Of a stretch of DNA of 64,000 bases, positions 45,142 through 53,523 are shown piece by piece (position 1 is the first letter of the stretch; every line of letters starts with the position of its first letter). The notes under the pieces were generated by a model. It worked only from the letters and a program-made list of their open reading frames with translations. It did not search any database and had not been told where the DNA came from. Made by a program: the position numbers and the translations under genes. The stretch covers positions 29,678-93,677 of the forward strand of contig CAMJJT010000007.1 in assembly GCA_946406195.1 (NCBI GenBank), written 5' to 3'. This stretch comes from an uncultured Bacteroidales bacterium. Lineage in GTDB: Bacteria > Bacteroidota > Bacteroidia > Bacteroidales > Paludibacteraceae.

Positions 45142-46475
45142 TGTTTGGTCAAATAAACCACCCTCGCTATCAGGTGAGCAAAATACGCCATATATAATGC
45201 TTGCACACCGGCCCAACCGTACGATACCGCATACACTCCTACAAAAGCCACCGCAGCCCAAATCATTGCGTCGCGTATCTGTTTGCCAGCCGTTGCTCCT
45301 ACATACACGCCGTCCCACATGAATGCCAATGCACTCACTATCGGCATCGCAATCAGCCATCCCATATATTGTCTCGACGCTTCCAATACAATCCCATCAC
45401 TCGTCATCATCTTGATGAACTCATCGCCCCATATGGCATAGACTGCCGTAAAAACCACCCCTACTCCGATACTCCATTGGAAGAGAGATTTCACGATAGC
45501 ATTGATCTCTTTTGTACTTTGTCCTTTGTCCCTTTGTACTTCTCCAATCGTTTTTCCTACCAGCGCTTCACCGGCATAAGCAAAGCCGTCCACGAAGAAG
45601 GAGAAGAACATGAAGAATTTCATCAATATACTGCTTACCGCCAACTCCGTATCGCCATACCGACTTGCCAGCGATGTGAATCCCACATACACGACCATGA
45701 AGCACAACGAGCGGATGAATAGATCTCGGTTCAGCGTCATCATTTGTTTTCGTTCACTGCCGCGCATCGCTTCTTTCCATCGCTCAAGATGCCTGAATAC
45801 CGAAATATCAATGTATCGGATAAAAAGGATTGCCAACGCTAACACCAATCCGCTGTATTGCGCCAAAAGCGTACCCCATGCCACACCGGAGATGCCTAAG
45901 GGCGTATAAACCGCCAAAACGTAACTCGCCACCATATTCACCACGTTTACAAGGATATCCACCGCCATCGGACTTTTCGTATCCTGCATACCGATAAACC
46001 AACCTTTTAACGTGAATAGACTCAGCGTAGCCGGTGCTGCCCATATTCGGATAAAGAAATACTCCCGTGCTACTAATGACGCTTCTGGCGAGCAGGGCAC
46101 TACCGCCAGCACAGCTGTCACAAAGAACCATTGGATGACCCATACGAACAGAGTAGCCATCAGCGCCAAGGTCATACTCTGCGTCAGTATTTTCCGGCAT
46201 TCAGCAGGCACCCTTGTCCTTTGTCCATTGTCCTTTGTCCTTTGTCCTTTCCCGTAGGCTTGTGCTGTTAAGCCGCTCGTTCCGACACGCAGGAAGCCGA
46301 AATTCCAGTACAACAGGTCAAAGAGCATTGTTCCGATAGCAATACCGCCTATCACTGCGGCATCGCCAAGATGCCCCACAATAGCCGTATCAACAAGCCC
46401 TACCAGCGGGATTGTTATATTCGCCAATATACTTGGTATCGCGAGTCGTAATATGTCTTTATTGACGCTTGTCAC
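45129..46475 (-). CDS. MATE-family efflux transporter (DinF-like)
   Basis: 448 residues and about 12 membrane segments. The start LRLAIPSILANITIPLVGLVDTAIVGHLG is the family N terminus (hallmark PLVGLVDTAIVGHLG). It probably exports drugs or metabolites by Na+ or H+ antiport. In the first cytoplasmic loop GKGQRTKDNGQRTRVP is encoded by a short tandem repeat (TTGTCCTTTGTCC type on plus, 46215-46250), and a shorter run VQRDKGQSTKE by a similar one (45515-45540). Start and stop overlap both neighbours, so it sits in the middle of a transporter operon. Confidence 0.9.
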   Translation of the reverse strand: MTSVNKDILRLAIPSILANITIPLVGLVDTAIVGHLGDAAVIGGIAIGTMLFDLLYWNFGFLRVGTSGLTAQAYGKGQRTKDNGQRTRVPAECRKILTQSMTLALMATLFVWVIQWFFVTAVLAVVPCSPEASLVAREYFFIRIWAAPATLSLFTLKGWFIGMQDTKSPMAVDILVNVVNMVASYVLAVYTPLGISGVAWGTLLAQYSGLVLALAILFIRYIDISVFRHLERWKEAMRGSERKQMMTLNRDLFIRSLCFMVVYVGFTSLASRYGDTELAVSSILMKFFMFFSFFVDGFAYAGEALVGKTIGEVQRDKGQSTKEINAIVKSLFQWSIGVGVVFTAVYAIWGDEFIKMMTSDGIVLEASRQYMGWLIAMPIVSALAFMWDGVYVGATAGKQIRDAMIWAAVAFVGVYAVSYGWAGVQALYMAYFAHLIARVVYLTKQWKY

Positions 46476-48136
46476 AGGAACAGCAGAATCATTAGTTGTC
46501 CAGTTAGAACACGTAAAAACATCGTCAACGGATAAACCGTAGAGTATGCCACTGCAGCGCGATCATTCTGACTACTCTGAGAAGTAGCATAAGCCAAAGC
46601 AGGAGGATCTGTCGTTGAGCCCGCTATCAGACCCATCAGCGTGAAATAATCTAACTTCAACCATTGACGACCGATAATTCCGATAATCAATAGTGGCAGT
46701 AATGTAATCAGCACACCATAACCGATCCAAACATATCCTCCGTCCAACAAGGTAGGAATAAAACTCTTACCTGCTCCGAATCCTACGGACGCAAGGAAGA
46801 AAGCTATGCCTATCTCGCGAATCATTAGATTGGCAGACGAGGTGGTATAGGTCACCAGATGCCATTTCGTTCCGAAAGCACCCATCAGAATTGCTACGAT
46901 GAGCAAACCACCGGCTATACCTAACTTGAACGGCTGACTCAATCCCGGCAAAGCAAAAGGAATAGATCCCAAGGTAACGCCTAAGATGATTCCGAAGAAC
47001 AGAGACGCCAAGTTCGGTGCATCCAGTTTCTTAGTGGAGTTACCAAACACCTTGGCTACTTTATCTACCGCCTCCTGTTCGCCTACTACGGTCAGACGGT
47101 CGCCTAACTGGAGAATCAAATCCGGAGTAGCCAACAGTTCGATACCGGCACGACGAATACGCGTGATCGTGATCTGGTAAGCCGCACGAACCTTCAAATC
47201 ACCTATTCGGCGACCATTCATCTTCGATTTCGTAACGATGATATGGCGGTTCACTAGATGAACGTCTTTCTCTTTTTCCTCCCACGCTACTTCAGTCCTC
47301 TCGCCTAATAGCATAATCGTACGTTCGTTCTTGGCATCGCCTACAAAACGCACTCTGTCGCCAACATGCAGAATCGTATCGGCCTCAGGCATATACTCAT
47401 TGCCGTTAACGTCCAATAGCCTACTCACTACGATGTTCACATGCGTCAGTAATTTCAAATCACGCACGCGAATGCCTTCTATCTGCGGGTTGGTCAGTTT
47501 CATATCAAACGAGGCTATCTGCTGTTCCTCGCCTTTCTCTGCTTTCACCTGCTCTTCCTCTTGCTCCAACTTAACACGGAAGATCCATCGGATGAGCAAC
47601 AGTGAAAAGATAATACCCACTACGCCTAACGGATATGCCATCGCATATCCGGAAGCTATATCGGGATTTGAAACGCCCGTCAGGTCTTGGAATGCCTGCT
47701 GGGCAGCACCCAAACCCGGAGTGTTGGTCACAGCACCAAAGAGCACACCCGTCATCGTAGCAATATCCACTCCGCTCACAACATGAATAATGTACGTCGT
47801 CAAACATCCCAAAACCACAATGCTTGCCGCTAACATATTCAGACTCAATCCGCCTTTTCCAAAGGAAGAGAAGAAACCCGGACCGACCTGCAAACCTATC
47901 GAATAGACGAAAAGGATAAGGCCAAGATCCTTAGCAAACGACTCTACTAACGGATCCAGCGTCATTCCGAAATGACTGCAAGCAATCGCGCAGAACAAAA
48001 TCCACGTGATACCAAGCGTGATTCCTTTAATCTTCAATTTGGTACCTAAAAAGATACCTGCTGCAATAGCCAAGGATAGCACAAATATCGAATGTGCTAT
48101 CCCTGTTCCAAAAAATAAATTACTAAACCAATCCAT
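46472..48136 (-). CDS. AspT/YidE/YbjL-type antiporter with two TrkA-C domains
   Basis: 554 residues. Two halves of about five membrane segments each (AIAAGIFLGTKLKIKGI, GLILFVYSIGLQVGPGFF; FFLASVGFGAGKSF, LLPLLIIGIIGRQWL) flank two cytoplasmic RCK_C/TrkA_C domains (about 215-370, with LHVGDRVRFVGD and LQLGDRLTVVGE). The Asp-Ala exchanger AspT is the characterised relative; the substrate here is unknown. The C-terminal GSTTDPPALAYA motif is typical. The stop overlaps the MATE start (ATGA). Confidence 0.88.
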   Translation of the reverse strand: MDWFSNLFFGTGIAHSIFVLSLAIAAGIFLGTKLKIKGITLGITWILFCAIACSHFGMTLDPLVESFAKDLGLILFVYSIGLQVGPGFFSSFGKGGLSLNMLAASIVVLGCLTTYIIHVVSGVDIATMTGVLFGAVTNTPGLGAAQQAFQDLTGVSNPDIASGYAMAYPLGVVGIIFSLLLIRWIFRVKLEQEEEQVKAEKGEEQQIASFDMKLTNPQIEGIRVRDLKLLTHVNIVVSRLLDVNGNEYMPEADTILHVGDRVRFVGDAKNERTIMLLGERTEVAWEEKEKDVHLVNRHIIVTKSKMNGRRIGDLKVRAAYQITITRIRRAGIELLATPDLILQLGDRLTVVGEQEAVDKVAKVFGNSTKKLDAPNLASLFFGIILGVTLGSIPFALPGLSQPFKLGIAGGLLIVAILMGAFGTKWHLVTYTTSSANLMIREIGIAFFLASVGFGAGKSFIPTLLDGGYVWIGYGVLITLLPLLIIGIIGRQWLKLDYFTLMGLIAGSTTDPPALAYATSQSSQNDRAAVAYSTVYPLTMFLRVLTGQLMILLFL

Positions 48137-48178
48137 TTATACCTTTTTTCTTCTTCTAATGTTCAATACTGCTTCGCA

Positions 48179-50524
48179 TTATTTAATCTCTGCGCCCATC
48201 ACATTGAAACTCTTACCGTCGCGTACAATATATACCTGTCCGTCACGGATGATCTTCATTACTTTCGGCATCTCATGGCTAACCGTTTCCTCGATGCCTT
48301 GCGGAGCTTCACCGGCTTTCAGTCCGAAACCGCCGCGAGCGTTCGCCTTACGGATAGTATATACTTTTCCGTCATAGAGCGCGAACTTATCCATGAACTC
48401 GCTACCCTTGATAATAGCTTGGAACTCGCCCTCTGACTCAATGAGGTATATTCCGTCCGGATCCAACTGCGAAGCCTCCGTCTCTGCCTCTGCTTGCGCT
48501 GCCTCAGCCTTTGCCGTTGCAGCCCATCCACCCAGTGTGTACTCAATCGTAAACTTAGCTGCCTCCTCTTCCGTCAGAACGGTTTGTATATCTTGTGTTC
48601 CTGTCAACGGTGCTTTCTGCCGGAAGGTTACAATATTGCTTTCCGGTGTCAGTAACTCACCTTCTGTCGTACGCGTGTTGTACTCACCAAAGATAGGCCA
48701 TCCGGTCTCTGTACTCATTAACTCTTTTGTCCAGCGCTGGATTTCATCATTCTGGAATACGAACGAACCTGCGCTGTAATCAATCTTCGTATTCAGGAAT
48801 GTACATTGCGGTGTATGGTTCCACGCACGGCCGAAGCTCACTACCGGACACTCACTCTTCACCGTACAACACTCAAATACATAACCTTTATCCGTTGCAG
48901 GACCATTGTTTGCGGTTAAAGCATCGCTGCCGCCACCATTTTTTTTACGTTTCTCCGCGTAAAGGAGGTTGTTCTTGAAATAAACGCTACCATCGCCGCA
49001 AATGAAGTCCACTGTTCCGTGAATCTCGCAATCCTCGAAATACTTCACTGCTCCGCTCAGGTTGCTGTAATAGGTATCTTGATAACTCAGCAGACGTACG
49101 TTCTTGCATACTGTCTTCGTTCCCTGATCCCACAAGCAAACCGCACGACCATTATCAAACTTATAGTAATCAAGCGCATTTTGGATGGTCAGATCCTGCA
49201 GGTACGTTCCCGATACATTCTTATTGATCTTGATCGTCGCTGTCTTGTCTATACTCTCTAACGATGCATCCGGCGCGTTCTTGATAATCGTTCCCTCCAT
49301 CGACTGACCGATAATAGATACATTATTCTTATTGATAGTTGTCAAACAAGTCTCCCCTAAATCATATATTCCGTTCGGCAAGAAAATCTTATCGCCTTCT
49401 TGGAGAGCAGAAATCAGATATATCAATGCAGCGCCGTCATTTGCCGCCGGAATGTAATAGCCCGTCTCTTGGTCTTTTTTTACCTCATCGGACACATAAT
49501 AAACACGGATTGTTTTAAGAACTGCTCCTTCCGAAAATGAGAGCGTCAATGTGTCATAATCGCTATAGGGTTCTGCCTCCGCATCGTTAAAGCTAACGTA
49601 GGCTATATTCGAGCCAAGAGGAATATTCACGATAGCATTGGCTTCACATAACCATCCTTTGGATGCCTCATTATAGGCAGCTCCGGTGATTGAAACACAC
49701 TCATGATCCTCCTGATAAAACGGTTTGGTCAAATCATAAATATAGAACTTACCTGTTTCAGCCACCTCTATATCCGTAGCTTGGGCATAGATACGCAAAT
49801 CATTCTCTACCTTGGAGCCGAGTTCGAACTTGGTAGCACCGATAGCTGCTGAAGTAAACCATCCGCGGAAAGCCTTTCCTTCCGGCACGGTAACATCTGC
49901 CTCTCCATACTTGAATGCGTCTAATGTACCACCTACCGCTACTGTTTCTGTTCCAAGAACCTCTCCGGTGGTATTCACATACGAAACGGTATATTCCGTT
50001 ACAGCCTCACCGCCTCCTTCAAATTCAACAGTAAAACCGCCAAGATAGAAGTCTTTTCCATAAGAAGTCAGATAATACGTTCCTGCCGCAGGAAGAGTAG
50101 TTGTCCATACCGGCGTGGATACCGGTTGTTTAGCCAACGCTTTGGTCTCATCTTCGTTATTGTCCACAGTGCTTACCAGCAGGCCTCTCTCTTTGTGGTT
50201 CTCCGTATAGAACGTAATCGTACATGCATTGTAAACGGCAAAAGCCAAACGATCCTGCTTATTTTTAATCCGTAGACTATTATAACACTTATTCCCATTA
50301 ATCGTATTTTGCCCTTTGGAAGCAGAGACCGAGTTCGCTGTAGGAATGAAGATAAAATCACCTTCATACAGTGTTTCAGCTGTCGGCTGAGTAGTTCCCG
50401 AATTGGTGATATTATCCGCAATAAAACTCCAATTACGATTAATTGGTTTCAAATCAGCCGCCGAAGAGGCCATCATAGCTACACTCATCAAAGCGCCAGC
50501 TATAAAAAGAATAATCTTTTTCAT
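48179..50524 (-). CDS. Secreted pectinesterase (CE8) with T9SS-type tail
   Basis: 781 residues. Signal peptide (ILFIAGALMSVAMMASSA), an N-terminal sugar-binding-like region, an InlB/Flg_new repeat (VSYVNTTGEVLGTETVAVGG ... FRGWFTS), a second beta region, then the pectinesterase beta helix from about residue 365. Catalytic features SYQDTYY and EIHGTVDFICGDG (Asp) and SFGRAWN are present. The end (KIIRDGQVYIVRDGKSFNV) is the short Por-type tail common in Bacteroidales. It would de-esterify pectin outside the cell. It stands alone, with no polysaccharide-utilisation genes nearby. Confidence 0.88.
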   Translation of the reverse strand: MKKIILFIAGALMSVAMMASSAADLKPINRNWSFIADNITNSGTTQPTAETLYEGDFIFIPTANSVSASKGQNTINGNKCYNSLRIKNKQDRLAFAVYNACTITFYTENHKERGLLVSTVDNNEDETKALAKQPVSTPVWTTTLPAAGTYYLTSYGKDFYLGGFTVEFEGGGEAVTEYTVSYVNTTGEVLGTETVAVGGTLDAFKYGEADVTVPEGKAFRGWFTSAAIGATKFELGSKVENDLRIYAQATDIEVAETGKFYIYDLTKPFYQEDHECVSITGAAYNEASKGWLCEANAIVNIPLGSNIAYVSFNDAEAEPYSDYDTLTLSFSEGAVLKTIRVYYVSDEVKKDQETGYYIPAANDGAALIYLISALQEGDKIFLPNGIYDLGETCLTTINKNNVSIIGQSMEGTIIKNAPDASLESIDKTATIKINKNVSGTYLQDLTIQNALDYYKFDNGRAVCLWDQGTKTVCKNVRLLSYQDTYYSNLSGAVKYFEDCEIHGTVDFICGDGSVYFKNNLLYAEKRKKNGGGSDALTANNGPATDKGYVFECCTVKSECPVVSFGRAWNHTPQCTFLNTKIDYSAGSFVFQNDEIQRWTKELMSTETGWPIFGEYNTRTTEGELLTPESNIVTFRQKAPLTGTQDIQTVLTEEEAAKFTIEYTLGGWAATAKAEAAQAEAETEASQLDPDGIYLIESEGEFQAIIKGSEFMDKFALYDGKVYTIRKANARGGFGLKAGEAPQGIEETVSHEMPKVMKIIRDGQVYIVRDGKSFNVMGAEIK

Positions 50525-50577
50525 TGTTAAATTATTTAAAAGTTAAATGATTGTGGCTATTTTTTTACTTTCGGCTG

Positions 50578-50609
50578 CAAAATTACAAAAAAAAAATGAC
50601 ATATACAAA
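50578..50609 (-). promoter_or_regulatory. Pectinesterase promoter
   Basis: On minus, TTTG (50606-50609), 20 bp, TAATTTTG (50578-50585). The -33 box is the centre of an inverted repeat (AATGACATATAC AAAT GTATATG) nearly the same as at the DUF349 promoter. The leader is about 45 nt. Confidence 0.72.
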
Positions 50610-50637
50610 TGTATATGACATTATTTTAATTTTTTAA

Positions 50638-50990
50638 TTATATTTTCGTTTTTATCCCTTCTTCTTTTTGCTTCAACTCCTCCACAATTTCTCCCACATT
50701 GACTCTTCGCACCTCTTTTTTTCGCTTTTCTTTTAGATAATACAGCATGGCTATCTCATGCTCACAGAACTCACTCCAATCGAACGGACACGAGCAATGA
50801 TGGGACAAAATCGTTCCTTCTTGATCTATTTCCATCCGTACCCAATGGATCTCATTCCCTGCACATAAGCCGTTATTTCTCCGTTCTCTTCTGTGCATTC
50901 TCTCACTGCCCCCAAGCGGAAACATTTCCTTCCCCGCTGCACTATCACCGGCTCCACCGCCTTCTCAAAATGATCTATTTGTAATGCCAT
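50638..50990 (-). pseudogene. SWIM zinc-finger protein gene interrupted by a frameshift
   Basis: The downstream frame encodes the SWIM motif (HCSCPFDWSEFCEHEIAMLYYL; key CxC...CxH) after NEIHWVRMEID. The natural N terminus lies in the other frame: ATG 50990 gives MALQIDHFEKAVEPVIVQRG and continues to AYVQG, then runs into a stop. Joining the two at about 50855-50860 by adding one base restores a continuous protein of about 117 residues. SWIM domains bind nucleic acid or protein. It is either a real one-base deletion or a sequencing/assembly error. Confidence 0.75.
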
Positions 50991-50997
50991 ATCTCTA

Positions 50998-51076
50998 ATT
51001 CTCTAACTCTTTAACTCTTTAATTCTCTAACTCTTTAATTCTCTAACTCTTTAACTCTTTAACTCTTTAATTCATT
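50998..51076. repeat. 8-bp tandem repeat (CTCTAACT/CTTTAACT/CTTTAATT)
   Basis: Nine consecutive 8-bp units fill the gap between the FemAB-like gene and the SWIM gene and end at the FemAB stop codon. Confidence 0.88.
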
Positions 51077-51077
51077 A

Positions 51078-52151
51078 TCACACTCCCTTCATCATCTTCA
51101 CTCCCAATAGCCCTATCTTATACAATAGAGGCTTGCATACGCATATGAACCGACCATGCTCGACCAGTTCTCCTCCGAACTCAGCCTTAAAATCCCGCAC
51201 ACCATACGGCACATCCGGCACTCCGGCACCCATTACATCAAATCGCGCTATTCCATGCGTATTCGCATACTCCATCGCCGCCCAAGTAGCCATCACTGAG
51301 GGATGGCTCTCTTTATATTCTGCATCCATGCCACATATATACCATTCGTAGATGCATCTGTTTTCGAAGATCGGGCACATGATACCGCCTATAACTTTAC
51401 CATTGTGTTTCTGGAGTAGATATACCCCTCTTTTTTGCCGATAAAACTCCAAAAAGAACTCTACCGGCCAAAGCGGTGTCTTCACTTTTGTCCTGTACAA
51501 CTCCGCCAATATCTCATACCACTCCCGCACATCCTGCTCAGTTACGGATAAATTATCAAATCTTAAATTTAAAATCATAAATTTGAAATCGCCATTCACA
51601 TGGCGCACCTGCCGTTTCCGATTCTCACTCAGCCGCTCCCACATCTTTTCCTTATCCGTGCAATCCACATGGAAGTTCAAATGCCTCTTATATTCAAATC
51701 CCGCTTTCTCAAAAGCTTCTTTCCATCGGCTATAATCATTAAAATTCCGCGTTTCTATATAAATCGGAGAGCCTACCCCATCCCTCCCTGAAAGGAGGGT
51801 GCTTTTCAACGCACAAAGCAACGCATTTACTTCCTCATCCGTACAATCATCAGCAAAACATGGTCCTCCAATAATAATCGCTCTCCGCGTAAAGTACTGC
51901 TTAATCGGATTCCGTTCCACTGTCACGTACCCAACGCACACCCCGCGTAAAAGAAGCCTATCCCAGCCCCTTCCCTTTAGGGAAGGGAGATTGGAGGCTA
52001 CTCCTACGACGAAAGGCCGGAATAGATTCGGCATGCTTTCGAAGAACTCAAAAGCCTCCGGCGTCTGAAACCACGTTCCGGTAGCACTTGTCTGCACAAG
52101 CCTACTCCACTCCCCTCGCTCAATCTCCTTATATGTCAGAATTCTAATCAC
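51078..52151 (-). CDS. FemAB/GNAT-like acyltransferase with palindromic insertions
   Basis: 357 residues. Tandem GNAT-like domains as in FemAB/peptidoglycan-bridge enzymes and their lipid-linked relatives: TSATGTWFQTPEAFEFFES, LSENRKRQVRH, GGIMCPIFENRCIYEWYICGMD, FDVMGAGVPDVPYGVRDFKAEFGG (hallmark segments). It probably transfers an aminoacyl group from a charged tRNA, or modifies cell-wall or capsule precursors. Two segments look inserted: SNLPSLKGRGWDRLLLRG (51950-52000) and TLLSGRDGVGSP (51775-51800), each encoded by a C/G-rich palindrome (CCCTTCCC-TTTA-GGGAAGGG; CCCTCC...GGAGGG). The reading frame stays open. Confidence 0.8.
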   Translation of the reverse strand: MIRILTYKEIERGEWSRLVQTSATGTWFQTPEAFEFFESMPNLFRPFVVGVASNLPSLKGRGWDRLLLRGVCVGYVTVERNPIKQYFTRRAIIIGGPCFADDCTDEEVNALLCALKSTLLSGRDGVGSPIYIETRNFNDYSRWKEAFEKAGFEYKRHLNFHVDCTDKEKMWERLSENRKRQVRHVNGDFKFMILNLRFDNLSVTEQDVREWYEILAELYRTKVKTPLWPVEFFLEFYRQKRGVYLLQKHNGKVIGGIMCPIFENRCIYEWYICGMDAEYKESHPSVMATWAAMEYANTHGIARFDVMGAGVPDVPYGVRDFKAEFGGELVEHGRFICVCKPLLYKIGLLGVKMMKGV

Positions 52152-52205
52152 TCTTTCGCCTTAACATATTGCTTGCCAAATATATTGGAAAAAACGAACT
52201 ACCCA

Positions 52206-53429
52206 TCACAAATTTGCCAGAATGCTGATAATCCGTTCGGCAGCGTGTCCGTCCCACAACTCCGGTATTGCACCTTTTTTCCACTCTCCGGCAAAGAGTT
52301 TGTCCAATGCTGGCTTGATAGCTTCGGGCTTCGTACCGATCAACTCATTCGTTCCCACCGTACAGGTCTCCGGCCGTTCTGTGTTATCCCTCAACGTGAT
52401 ACACGGTACACCCATCACCGTCGTCTCTTCGGTAATACCACCGCTGTCAGTCACCACTGCTTTCGCGCGCTCCACCAAATAATTGAACTCCAAATACCCC
52501 ATCGGCTCTACGATATGCAGGTTCGGGAAACGCTTTGCTAACTCTGCCTCATCGCCCCAAAGTCCGTAGAATAGTTTCGCAGTTCTCGGATGAATCGGGA
52601 AGATCACCGGCAGATCATGCACATTATCAATGATTTGCTCCATCATGGCACGCAGATGGTTCTCCTCGTCCACATTAGCCGGACGATGCATCGTCATCAC
52701 GATAAACTCCTGAGGCTTTAGACCCAACTCATCCCACACTTCGGGTTTCCTAAACCGTGCTCTGTTCGCCAACAGCGTATCTATCATCACATTGCCCACG
52801 AACCATACCTTGGGGCCTACCCCTTCCCCTCCCTGAAGGGAAGGGTGTATTTTGTTATCGCATTTTCCGTCCTCTCCATTAATGGGCGAAGGGTTCTGCG
52901 CTATAACTCTCCTCCCTTCAGGGGGGAGTTGGAGAGAGGCTCCCATCCGTACAAGGTTTCTGTTTGCCACCTCGCTCGTCGTGAACATATAATCCGCCAA
53001 ACTATCCGTCACCATGCGGTTGATCTCCTCAGGCATGGTCAGATCCCAAGACCTGATTCCTGCCTCCACATGGCACACTTTGGTATTCAGTTTCTTCGCC
53101 ACGATCGAACAAGCCATAGTGCTCGTCACATCGCCCACAACCAGCACTACATCCGTCGGATGCTCCAACAGTTCTTTCTCAAATGCCACCATGATATGTG
53201 CAGTCTGTTCAGCCTGTGTACCGCCACCGCAACCGAGGTTCACATCCGGAGCCGGAATGCCCAACTCCTCAAAGAACGTATCACTCATGTTCTTGTCATA
53301 GTGCTGCCCCGTATGCACCAGCCTGAACTGGACATTCTTTCCTTGCTGCTGTGCCGCTTGAATGGCATGTATCAGCGCCGCGATCTTCATAAAATTGGGC
53401 CTCGCCCCTGCAATCAATGTTATCTTCAT
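52206..53429 (-). CDS. wecB: UDP-N-acetylglucosamine 2-epimerase (non-hydrolysing), with palindromic insertion
   Basis: 407 residues. Makes UDP-ManNAc for surface glycans. GARPNFMKIAAL, VHTGQHYDKNMSD, VVGDVTSTMACSI, HVEAGIRSWDLTMPEEINR, TMHRPANVDE and VTDSGGITEE are canonical. Between LVRMGASLQLPPEG and VWFVGNVMIDTLL there are about 40 extra residues (NPSPINGEDGKC ... HPSLQGGEGVGPK) encoded by two palindromes (52810-52845 and 52905-52940) of the same kind as in the FemAB-like gene. The core motifs on both sides are intact, so the enzyme may tolerate the loop. Confidence 0.93.
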   Translation of the reverse strand: MKITLIAGARPNFMKIAALIHAIQAAQQQGKNVQFRLVHTGQHYDKNMSDTFFEELGIPAPDVNLGCGGGTQAEQTAHIMVAFEKELLEHPTDVVLVVGDVTSTMACSIVAKKLNTKVCHVEAGIRSWDLTMPEEINRMVTDSLADYMFTTSEVANRNLVRMGASLQLPPEGRRVIAQNPSPINGEDGKCDNKIHPSLQGGEGVGPKVWFVGNVMIDTLLANRARFRKPEVWDELGLKPQEFIVMTMHRPANVDEENHLRAMMEQIIDNVHDLPVIFPIHPRTAKLFYGLWGDEAELAKRFPNLHIVEPMGYLEFNYLVERAKAVVTDSGGITEETTVMGVPCITLRDNTERPETCTVGTNELIGTKPEAIKPALDKLFAGEWKKGAIPELWDGHAAERIISILANL

Positions 53430-53523
53430 ATGCTATTTAATTATCTTCTTATTCTCGTTAAACTATTAGAAAAATTCAAATGGTTGCCTACCTCCATTTG
53501 AACTCTCCGGATATTCCGGATGG

